Of a DNA stretch of 7,144 nt, positions 1-5,621 are shown one piece after another. Position 1 is the first letter of the stretch. Every line of letters starts with the position of its first letter. This DNA is from Pseudomonadota bacterium (lineage in GTDB: Bacteria; Pseudomonadota; Alphaproteobacteria; UBA1280; UBA12223): positions 1 through 7,144 of the forward strand of contig PTJW01000051.1 in assembly GCA_002937495.1 (NCBI GenBank), written 5' to 3'. The notes beneath the pieces are model-generated. The model did no database searches and had not been told where the DNA came from. It saw only the letters and a list, made by a program, of their open reading frames with translations. Position numbers and translations under genes: made by a program.

Positions 1-204
1 CAACGCTTGCAAATTAATAAACTTTTTAATGAAAAAACTCCAAGTTATGATTTAAATAATTTAGTAATATTAGATAATAATCAAATAAAAAAATATGGGG
101 AGTACAGCTCTATACTAACAGGTAGTTCAATGTTGATAGGTAACTCAACTGAACAAATAGAAAATAATAGTTATATCGAACAAAGTTTTAAATTAGTATC
201 TTAA
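1..204 (+). CDS. 3' end of an unrecognised protein (partial)
   Basis: The frame is open from the first base to the TAA at 202-204, giving 67 codons. There is a TTG at position 7, but the frame is already open before it with no ribosome binding site, so this is best read as the C-terminal end of a gene that begins upstream of the window. The visible tail is polar and rich in Asn, Ile, Ser and Lys, with no membrane segment, no Cys and no motif I recognise. It is followed by an intrinsic terminator at 273-298, which supports a real gene end here. I cannot assign a function. The low-complexity Asn-rich composition also fits a rapidly evolving surface or accessory protein, but that is only a guess. 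Confidence 0.5.
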   Translation, partial: QRLQINKLFNEKTPSYDLNNLVILDNNQIKKYGEYSSILTGSSMLIGNSTEQIENNSYIEQSFKLVS

Positions 205-272
205 CACTTAAAATTAAATATAAAGTTAAGACTAGAATTAAACTTGTAGATTATTTATAAATATCGAAAAAT

Positions 273-298
273 AGACCCAGCAATAATGCTGGGTCTTT
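273..298 (+). terminator. Intrinsic terminator, possibly bidirectional
   Basis: A perfect 10-bp stem (273-282 pairing with 287-296, arm AGACCCAGCA) closes a 4-nt ATAA loop. On the + strand it is followed by only a short T run (296-298). Read on the - strand, it is followed by a better T-rich tail (TATTTTTCG). It sits 69 bp after the stop of the left-edge gene and faces the oppositely oriented small gene. It probably ends the + strand gene and may also act as a backup for leftward transcripts. Confidence 0.75.
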
Positions 299-305
299 AG
301 TTTGT

Positions 306-338
306 AAAAAAAGTAAAGAGGGCAATTTGCCCTCTTTA
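306..338 (-). terminator. Intrinsic terminator of the 93-residue membrane protein gene
   Basis: An 11-bp perfect stem (328-338 pairing with 314-324) closes a 3-nt loop. Read on the - strand it is followed after one base by seven consecutive T (complement of 306-312). It begins 17 bp beyond the stop codon of the leftward gene at 355-636. This is a textbook rho-independent terminator for that strand and shows that the small gene is transcribed as its own unit or the last of one. Confidence 0.88.
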
Positions 339-354
339 AGTAACGATGTTAGGA

Positions 355-636
355 TTAAATAAAGTTTATTAATCCTATGCTATCAGCATGATCAACACTA
401 ATTATAATTAGCATTGAAACGCCAAGAATACCAACTCCAGCAAATGACATTGCTCCACCTGCGAACTGCGTCATCTTTGTATTGTAGCTGTTTGAGGAGA
501 GATTTGCGCCTTGCATAGCAAGAGAGAAACCGGCTAAAATCATAATTACTAAAATAAAGGTATAACCAAATAGGTTAACCTGAGAGAAGTAGTTAGAGAT
601 AAGTTCAGCACCAGTTACCCAAATTTCAAAGTTCAT
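355..636 (-). CDS. Small two-helix membrane protein, 93 residues, unknown function
   Basis: The start is supported by an AAGGA ribosome binding site six bases upstream of the ATG (complement of 643-647). The protein has two hydrophobic segments, roughly residues 22-41 and 59-81; the second is rich in Gly and Ala. A short polar loop with Lys54 separates them. Both ends are acidic (Glu4, Glu11; Asp82, Asp85). By the positive-inside rule this suggests a hairpin with the loop in the cytoplasm and both ends outside. There is no Cys and no cleavable-looking signal peptide. The gene is monocistronic, with its own terminator at 306-338. I do not recognise the family. Size, topology and the Gly/Ala-rich second helix loosely recall VirB2/TrbC-type pilins or small holin-like proteins, but no secretion or phage gene is nearby, so neither is claimed. 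Confidence 0.75.
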   Translation of the reverse strand: MNFEIWVTGAELISNYFSQVNLFGYTFILVIMILAGFSLAMQGANLSSNSYNTKMTQFAGGAMSFAGVGILGVSMLIIISVDHADSIGLINFI

Positions 637-672
637 AATGTTTCCTTAGTATTTATTGAGAAAATACGAATT

Positions 673-692
673 ATAGAGTTAAATAGAGTTAA
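673..692. repeat. Perfect 10-bp tandem direct repeat upstream of the small membrane protein gene
   Basis: ATAGAGTTAA occurs twice without a gap (673-682 and 683-692). The repeat lies between two TATAAT hexamers that read on the - strand (670-675, overlapping the first copy, and 699-704). The 10-bp period is about one helical turn, so a regulator could bind both copies on the same face of the DNA. Depending on which TATAAT is used, the repeat covers the promoter spacer or the start of the transcript. It could also be a chance slippage duplication in AT-rich DNA. Confidence 0.6.
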
Positions 693-698
693 GAATCT

Positions 699-727
699 AT
701 TATAGTAAAACGGAAAGTTTAAGTTTA
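699..727 (-). promoter_or_regulatory. Candidate promoter for the small membrane protein gene
   Basis: On the - strand a perfect TATAAT (complement of 699-704) lies 17 bp downstream of TAAACT (complement of 722-727), a weak match to TTGACA. A second perfect TATAAT is at 670-675 without a good -35 at normal spacing. Either could drive the gene starting at 636. The DNA is very AT-rich, so the -10 match alone has limited weight. Confidence 0.4.
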
Positions 728-760
728 TAAAATTATATATACTTAAGCATAAATAAAAAG

Positions 761-793
761 AAAACAAAAAACAGACACCCTAATGTCTGTTTT
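761..793 (-). terminator. Intrinsic terminator of the diguanylate cyclase gene
   Basis: A 10-bp perfect stem (784-793 pairing with 768-777, core arm ACAGACA) closes a 6-nt loop. On the - strand it is followed by a T-rich tail (TTGTTTT, complement of 761-767). It starts 24 bp past the stop of the leftward gene at 818-1702 and separates it from the next leftward gene. Confidence 0.85.
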
Positions 794-817
794 GTATAAT
801 TTAAATTAAATCAATTT

Positions 818-1702
818 TTACATATTTGAACTTGTAAGTTTATTTTTACCTGTAGTTTTTGATGTATATAGTAATTGATCTGCTTTTTCGATAAGTTCTA
901 AGCTTGAAATATAGCTTTTTTTAGCTAAATGGTATAGTCCCATACTTAAAGTTACAGTGTACTCTCTTTCTTTAAAATAATCTTCCACTCTTTGTCGTAT
1001 TCTTTCACCAACTTGCTGAGCGTTCTCATAATTAGTTTTTGGTAAAATCAAGGCAAACTCTTCACCGCCATATCTTGCAGCTAAATCTTCTCTTCTAGCA
1101 CAAAGCTGTAATATAGTTGCGATTTCTTTTAGTACACGGTCACCTTCAGGGTGCCCAAAGTTATCATTTACCTTTTTGAAATTATCTAAATCAAACATAA
1201 TTAATGCTAAGTCAGACTCAGTTTGTAGTTTATCATCTAAATATTCACTTAGCTTACGCTTAAAGCTAGCTTGATCAAATAAACCTGTTAGACCGTCTTT
1301 TGTTGCAACAGTTGTTAAATGATGTAGTTTCTGCTCTTCAATAATTGTACAATAGTTCATATTTTTTAAAATATTTTCTAAATAATCATGCACAGTAACA
1401 GATAATCCAACATCTCTACCTAATTTAGACTCTAAGTTTTTTCTATGCTGTAAAATACCTTCCCAAATAGATTTTGCTTGTAAAGCAGAAAAACTTTTAT
1501 ACGTTAATGCATATAAGATATCACAATAGAAGTGTTCTTTGCGTGATTTGTAAAGTTTTTCAACAATGTTAATCTCTCGGGCATTAAGGTTTCTGTCACC
1601 AGCTAAAGCACAAACTAAGCGAATGTCTAACTCTGGGCTAGACATTACACTTTCTAAATCTCTTTGTATAAATTCTTTTCTTGTTTGTTCAATACTTTTC
1701 AT
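818..1702 (-). CDS. GGDEF-domain diguanylate cyclase
   Basis: This 294-residue protein is predicted to make cyclic di-GMP from two GTP. The catalytic domain covers about residues 132-290. Visible motifs in order are DGLTGL (136-141), FDLDNF with metal-binding Asp171, GHPEGD (183-188) and the active-site GGEEF at 212-216. RxxD at 203-206 lies five residues before GGEEF, the usual place of the inhibitory site, so product feedback is likely. There is no EAL domain. The N-terminal 130 residues are soluble and mainly helical, with no transmembrane segment, and do not look like a receiver, PAS or GAF domain that I can name. They presumably sense or dimerise. The ATG has no clear Shine-Dalgarno sequence, and no convincing - strand promoter was found in the divergent gap to 1807. 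The activity call is confident; the input signal is unknown. Confidence 0.95.
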   Translation of the reverse strand: MKSIEQTRKEFIQRDLESVMSSPELDIRLVCALAGDRNLNAREINIVEKLYKSRKEHFYCDILYALTYKSFSALQAKSIWEGILQHRKNLESKLGRDVGLSVTVHDYLENILKNMNYCTIIEEQKLHHLTTVATKDGLTGLFDQASFKRKLSEYLDDKLQTESDLALIMFDLDNFKKVNDNFGHPEGDRVLKEIATILQLCARREDLAARYGGEEFALILPKTNYENAQQVGERIRQRVEDYFKEREYTVTLSMGLYHLAKKSYISSLELIEKADQLLYTSKTTGKNKLTSSNM

Positions 1703-1724
1703 AATTTTTATTGTATATTATTTT

Positions 1725-1753
1725 TTGACAAATTTCTATATCTTTGTTAAGAT
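1725..1753 (+). promoter_or_regulatory. Strong sigma70-type promoter for the four-gene run
   Basis: A perfect -35 TTGACA (1725-1730) is followed after exactly 17 bp by TAAGAT (1748-1753), four of six matches to TATAAT. Transcription would start near 1760, leaving a leader of about 47 bases before the ATG at 1807. It lies in the divergent gap between the cyclase and the coiled-coil protein gene. It is the best promoter match in the window and probably drives transcription through ruvC, the cytochrome and the RodZ-like gene to the terminator at 4546-4575. Confidence 0.75.
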
Positions 1754-1806
1754 ATTATCAATAAATTTAAACAAATTTTACATAATATAAAAGAATAAAA
1801 ACATCA

Positions 1807-2502
1807 ATGTCTCAATACTATAGCCAGCCTCATCTAGAAAAGGCTGAATTTGACAGAAAAGATTTTTACAGTGTTATAATGATTATAGCACTATGTTTCT
1901 TTTGTGTTTTTTTATATTTAAGAGAGACTAAAAATGTAAATGTTAAAATTATTGAGCCATATTATAAAGAGAGGTTTTATAAGGTTCCATCTAAAAAAGC
2001 AAGATTTTCAAATAAAAAATATGATATTGCCGTATCAAAGCTAATGCTTAACGATGGCCTTCGTAAATTAAAATACACAGTTAAAGATTTAAATAGAAGT
2101 TTAAATAGCTTCCAAACTGATTTATTAAAACAGCAAGCTATGAATGATATTATTTTAATGCTGCAAAAAGTTAAAGCTGGTGAAATTGAGCATTTTGATG
2201 TTTCAAAAATGCAGCAAGCGGTTCTAGAGGCTGGTTATGGTAATATTGACGCTAAATTATTAGAAAAAGCATTAAATGATTACCAAACAAAAGTAGAACA
2301 AAAAGAAGCTTTAGAAATTAAATTAGCTCAAGAAAAGCTAAAAACAGAAAAGAAAATGCAAGAAGACTCTAAAGAAGCTGCGGTTTTAGCACAAGATATT
2401 GCCAGAGAAATTGCAGAAGAAGAAATTGAAGGTTTTATTCAAAACTTATCAATTATTGCTAGGGTAGGACACTTTGTAATTCAAAAAGTACAAGACGAAT
2501 AG
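1807..2502 (+). CDS. Single-pass membrane protein with C-terminal coiled coil, unknown function
   Basis: This 231-residue protein is not one I recognise. After a polar N terminus of about 19 residues there is one membrane segment (about 20-38), followed by a basic stretch (Arg39, Lys42, Lys47 and several Lys/Arg at 54-71). The rest is predicted to be largely helical. Residues about 155-208 are dense in Glu, Lys, Ala and Gln with heptad-like spacing, suggesting a coiled coil, and a more hydrophobic helix ends the chain. It is first in the run, 8 bp before ruvC, whose ribosome binding site overlaps its stop codon, so the two are co-transcribed and probably translationally coupled. The ATG lacks a Shine-Dalgarno match, but no better in-frame start is evident. 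A scaffold, division or envelope role would fit the architecture; this is inference only. Confidence 0.85.
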   Translation: MSQYYSQPHLEKAEFDRKDFYSVIMIIALCFFCVFLYLRETKNVNVKIIEPYYKERFYKVPSKKARFSNKKYDIAVSKLMLNDGLRKLKYTVKDLNRSLNSFQTDLLKQQAMNDIILMLQKVKAGEIEHFDVSKMQQAVLEAGYGNIDAKLLEKALNDYQTKVEQKEALEIKLAQEKLKTEKKMQEDSKEAAVLAQDIAREIAEEEIEGFIQNLSIIARVGHFVIQKVQDE

Positions 2503-2510
2503 GAGAATAT

Positions 2511-3008
2511 ATGATAATTTTAGGTATCGATCCAGGTTTACAACATACAGGCTGGGGAGTTGTGAGTTATGAAAATGCACATTTAAAGTATTTAGCCGGT
2601 GGAGTTATTCATTCAAATGCTAAAGATACTATGGCTCATAGACTTAAAACTTTGCATGATGGTTTAGCTAAAGTTATTGATGTATACAAGCCAAATTCTA
2701 TTGGTATTGAAGAAGTTTATGTTAACTCAAATCCCCGTACAAGTTTAAAGCTTGGACAAGCAAGAGGTATGGGTTTTCTAGCTGCAGCTAATGCAATGGT
2801 TGATATTCATGAATATTCTCCAAAAGAAATTAAAAAGGGTTTAGTTGGCACCGGTAATGCTGATAAAACTCAGGTTGATTTTATGGTGAAAACTTTATTA
2901 CCAGGTGTTGTTATGGAGTCTAATGATATGTCAGATGCATTAGCGGTTGCTATTTGTCATGCTCACAGCTTAAAAAGCTCTTTATTTAATTTAAAAAGTA
3001 TGAGATAA
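2511..3008 (+). CDS. ruvC: Crossover junction endodeoxyribonuclease RuvC
   Basis: RuvC is the dimeric, Mg2+-dependent nuclease that cuts Holliday junctions symmetrically at the end of homologous recombination, together with the RuvAB branch-migration motor. The 165-residue length is close to the E. coli protein (173). The N-terminal GIDPG motif carries Asp7. GIEEVY supplies Glu67 and the C-terminal DMSDALA supplies Asp139 and Asp142, so the four acidic catalytic residues are all present. The start is set by an AGGAG at 2501-2505 that overlaps the upstream stop codon. In many proteobacteria ruvA and ruvB follow directly; here the next gene is a cytochrome b561 protein, so ruvAB must lie elsewhere. 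No sign of damage is seen. Confidence 0.98.
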   Translation: MIILGIDPGLQHTGWGVVSYENAHLKYLAGGVIHSNAKDTMAHRLKTLHDGLAKVIDVYKPNSIGIEEVYVNSNPRTSLKLGQARGMGFLAAANAMVDIHEYSPKEIKKGLVGTGNADKTQVDFMVKTLLPGVVMESNDMSDALAVAICHAHSLKSSLFNLKSMR

Positions 3009-3042
3009 TATCGCGCATACAAACAAAACAGGGAGTAATAAA

Positions 3043-3576
3043 ATGCAAATCAAAACAAATGAAGACAAATACGGTGTAGTTAGAAAAGCCAACCATTGGG
3101 TTGTAGCTATTATGTTTATTGCCTTATTAGGAGTTGGTGTTTATATGACCAATATCCCAGCATCAGACTTAAAGTGGGAGCTTTACGGAATGCATAAGTC
3201 ATTTGGTGTATTAATTACATTATTTATTGCATTTAGACTTATTTGGTTAAAATTTGATAATAGAATGGATAATTCTAAACTTACAAAACTTGAAAGAATT
3301 GGTTCTGCAAGTATTCATGGTTTATTATACTTGCTAATGCTAATTATGCCTATTTCAGGTATGCTAATGTCAATGGCTCATGGTTACCAAGTTAAGGTGT
3401 TTAACTTATTTGCTTTGCCAATGTTAGTTAATAAAAGTGATTATTTAGCAAGCCTTATGGGGTCAATTCATTTTTATGCAGGTTACTTTGCAATTGGCTT
3501 AGTTGTTGTGCATATTTTAGCAAGCTTATTCCATCATTTTGTTAAGAAAGATGGAATTTTAAGAAGAATGATTTAA
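3043..3576 (+). CDS. Cytochrome b561 family protein (bacterial CybB/YodB type)
   Basis: This 177-residue inner-membrane protein has four predicted helices, at about 18-36, 50-69, 89-111 and 142-165. The family binds two b-type haems between helices and moves electrons between quinol and acceptors; the E. coli relative CybB is a superoxide:quinone oxidoreductase. Likely haem ligands are His18 (NHW motif), His51 (GMHKSFG), His143 and His157, matching the expected positions in helices 1, 2 and 4. Other His residues (92, 113, 164, 165) are present. A GGGAG ribosome binding site at 3031-3035 supports the ATG. The gap to ruvC is 34 bp with no terminator, so it is probably in the same transcript. 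The electron donor and acceptor cannot be told from sequence. It could equally be the membrane subunit of a partner encoded elsewhere. Confidence 0.92.
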   Translation: MQIKTNEDKYGVVRKANHWVVAIMFIALLGVGVYMTNIPASDLKWELYGMHKSFGVLITLFIAFRLIWLKFDNRMDNSKLTKLERIGSASIHGLLYLLMLIMPISGMLMSMAHGYQVKVFNLFALPMLVNKSDYLASLMGSIHFYAGYFAIGLVVVHILASLFHHFVKKDGILRRMI

Positions 3577-3627
3577 TTTTTAAACCATAAAATAATAATA
3601 AAAAATAAATACTTAAGGATAAAAGTT

Positions 3628-4527
3628 ATGGTAAATACTCTATCAATCGGACAGCGACTATCAAAAGCTAGACATGCTTTAGATAAAAAGCGTTCTACAA
3701 TTGCTAAAGAGCTTAATATTAGAGAAAGCTATTTAGAAGCTATTGAATCAGATGATTATACAAAGCTGCCAGGTAAGGCCTATGTTTCAGGATTTATTAA
3801 GTCGTATGCTGAGTATTTGCAGCTTGACGCTGAAGATATTTTAAAAATGCTAAGGGCAACTCAGGACTTACAAGAAAATTATGAAAATATGCCACAGCAG
3901 CTTTATAAAGACTATAAGCGTACTAAGAATATTTGTTTATTAAGTTTTATTGCAGTTTTATTATTAATACTTGGTTTTAATTACTTTAGCTATGTAGATC
4001 ATCAGATTAATATTAGAAAAATTGAAAATAAAGCAAACTCTGAAGAAACCCTAACAAGCTTTTATAATCAAACTCAGAAAAAACAAACTCCTGAAATTGT
4101 AACATCTGAAGAAAAAACAGTTGTTACTGATGAGATTACTGAAAAGACAGTAGTTAAAGAAGATGAGATTTCGTTATACGGTCAAAAAAGTAAGCCTCCA
4201 TTTGCAAGGGTTTTAATTAAAGCTAAAAAAGATGTATGGATTCAGGTAAGGCCGTTACATAAAAACAGAGTTTATGTGTCTAAAACTATTCCAGCAAATA
4301 AATACTATTGGATTACACCATGGGAAAATGTTGTTTTAGATGTTTCAGATGCATCAAGCTTAGAAATTATTATTGATGATAAGAATATGGGTAGAGTAGG
4401 CCCTAACTCTAAAAAAGTTCGAGGGTTATTCTTAGATGTAGAATCATTAAATACATACTTTGAAAAACAAGAAAATGAGAACTCTGAAACTATTGAAAAT
4501 TACTATAAGCCAGTAGAATCAGAGTAA
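3628..4527 (+). CDS. rodZ: RodZ-like protein: HTH domain, one membrane helix, DUF4115-type C terminus
   Basis: RodZ links MreB filaments in the cytoplasm to the elongation machinery in the membrane and periplasm. The architecture of this 299-residue protein matches: a cytoplasmic helix-turn-helix of the Xre/HTH_25 type (about 5-76, including SYLEAIESDDYTKLPGKAY and FIKSYAEYL), a basic stretch (94-100), a single membrane helix (about 101-119), a Thr/Glu/Lys-rich linker (about 135-185) and a C-terminal beta-rich domain (about 191-275, with VWIQVRP and the PW at 231-232). An AAGGA at 3615-3619, eight bases from the ATG, supports the start. It ends the run and is followed 16 bp later by an intrinsic terminator. 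mreB is not in the window, so the shape role is inferred from domain order. Some proteins with this architecture act as membrane-bound regulators instead. Confidence 0.88.
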   Translation: MVNTLSIGQRLSKARHALDKKRSTIAKELNIRESYLEAIESDDYTKLPGKAYVSGFIKSYAEYLQLDAEDILKMLRATQDLQENYENMPQQLYKDYKRTKNICLLSFIAVLLLILGFNYFSYVDHQINIRKIENKANSEETLTSFYNQTQKKQTPEIVTSEEKTVVTDEITEKTVVKEDEISLYGQKSKPPFARVLIKAKKDVWIQVRPLHKNRVYVSKTIPANKYYWITPWENVVLDVSDASSLEIIIDDKNMGRVGPNSKKVRGLFLDVESLNTYFEKQENENSETIENYYKPVESE

Positions 4528-4545
4528 GCAGATAAAGCAGTATAA

Positions 4546-4575
4546 AAAAGGCAGCTAAGTTAGCTGCTTTTTCTT
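4546..4575 (+). terminator. Intrinsic terminator after the RodZ-like gene
   Basis: A hairpin with core arm GCAGCTA (4551-4557 with 4561-4567) and a 3-nt loop extends through a G-T and four A-T pairs to 4546/4572. It is followed by a T-rich tail (TTTTTCTTTACTTTTTT, 4568-4584). An A run before the stem gives a T run on the other strand as well. It marks the end of the four-gene transcript. Confidence 0.85.
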
Positions 4576-4602
4576 TACTTTTTTGTATATTTTAGGTAAA
4601 AT
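4574..4602 (+). promoter_or_regulatory. Candidate promoter for ccsA-bamD-recN
   Basis: TTTACT (4574-4579, four of six matches to TTGACA) and TAAAAT (4597-4602, five of six to TATAAT) are separated by 17 bp. It follows directly on the terminator stem, in the only sizeable gap (138 bp) before ccsA. A new promoter is expected here because the preceding transcript is terminated. The AT-rich gap contains other -10-like strings (TATAAA at 4632-4637), so the exact site is uncertain. Confidence 0.4.
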
Positions 4603-4665
4603 ATACGGGTATTATTTATCATAAATTTAATTATAAAATATTTACTATTGGGGAGATGACTGTAT

Positions 4666-5601
4666 ATGAACAAGCAAAACTTATTATTAACGCTATTTTT
4701 TATAGCTTATATTGCTTTGTTTACTGCGCTTGGTGCTTATATTAACGATACTTACTTATTCCCAACTGCAAAACTTTTAACATTTGAATTTTTTGATGTA
4801 TTTGCAATAGTTAACTTTATTGGTTTAACTATTTGGGGTGCTGCATCATTATTAAAAAAAGATAATTTATTTAAACTATCAAACTTTATTATTTATATTT
4901 TATCAGCATTTTCATTTGCATTTTTATGCTTAATCCATTTAGAAGCAAAAGAAATTTTAGATTACGCGCATTGGCCATTATCTAACCTTTATGAGGTTAG
5001 CATTGTTCTATATTCTATTACAACAATCCTTGCATTTTATTTTGTTAAACTTAATAAAAAGCTAACACTGTTTTTATATGTTTTATTAGTTATTGAACTT
5101 GGCTTAATTGTTTGGTTAGAATCATTAGGGCAAAATATGTATAAAGAGCTTATGCCAGCTTTAAAAAGCTATTGGTTACCAACTCATGTAGCATTTAATT
5201 TTATTGGATATGGTTCATTTGCTATTGCTGGTATGGCAGGGCTTATGGGTTTAATTAAAAACTATACAAATATAAAGCTACTTCCTAGTGTAGATGTTGC
5301 TGAAAGTTTAAGCTTTAAAGCAATTGCATTTGGATTCCCATTATTTACAATTGCAACTATTTTAGGTTCATTATGGGCTTATGAAGCTTGGGGTGCTTAC
5401 TGGAGCTGGGACCCTAAAGAAACATGGGCTTTAATTGTATGGTTAATTTATGCAATTTATTTACATTTACGAGTAACAAACAGAGTTTCAAAAAACACAT
5501 TATGCATTATTAGTTTTATTGCATTATTAGCAACAGCATTTTGCTTTTTAGGTGTTAATTTATACTTATCTGGCTTACATTCATATGGTCAATTAAGTTA
5601 A
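4666..5601 (+). CDS. ccsA: System II cytochrome c biogenesis haem protein CcsA/ResC
   Basis: CcsA-type proteins carry haem across the inner membrane and, with CcsB/ResB, attach it to apocytochromes c. This 311-residue protein is very hydrophobic, with about eight predicted membrane helices. It has PLSNLYE at 104-110, typical of the family, and the Trp-rich WWD haem-binding loop at about 237-258 (WAYEAWGAYWSWDPKETW). Conserved His are visible at expected places: His174 before the WWD loop, His305 after it (GLHSYG) and His267 inside the following helix (YLHLR). A GGGGAG at 4650-4655 supports the ATG. bamD starts 20 bp after the stop, so they are co-transcribed. No ResB/CcsB partner, thioredoxin or CcdA is in the window. 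CcmC and CcmF share the WWD motif, but PLSNLYE and the length favour CcsA. Confidence 0.93.
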   Translation: MNKQNLLLTLFFIAYIALFTALGAYINDTYLFPTAKLLTFEFFDVFAIVNFIGLTIWGAASLLKKDNLFKLSNFIIYILSAFSFAFLCLIHLEAKEILDYAHWPLSNLYEVSIVLYSITTILAFYFVKLNKKLTLFLYVLLVIELGLIVWLESLGQNMYKELMPALKSYWLPTHVAFNFIGYGSFAIAGMAGLMGLIKNYTNIKLLPSVDVAESLSFKAIAFGFPLFTIATILGSLWAYEAWGAYWSWDPKETWALIVWLIYAIYLHLRVTNRVSKNTLCIISFIALLATAFCFLGVNLYLSGLHSYGQLS

Positions 5602-5621
5602 TTTATAAAAGGGTCAAAACA

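Noticed and set aside
7..204. A complete 65-codon gene starting at TTG position 7
   Set aside because: The frame is open to the left window edge and there is no ribosome binding site, so it is more likely the end of a longer gene.
1566..1790. 74-codon + strand open frame overlapping the 5' end of the diguanylate cyclase gene
   Set aside because: It lies mostly antisense to a well-supported GGDEF protein and runs into AT-rich intergenic DNA. It has no ribosome binding site, and the TTGACA/TAAGAT promoter sits within it.
1703..1806. A - strand promoter for the diguanylate cyclase in the divergent gap
   Set aside because: Several -10-like and -35-like strings occur (for example TTGATA at 1756-1761 and TATAGA at 1735-1740), but none pair at 16-18 bp spacing well enough to support a call.
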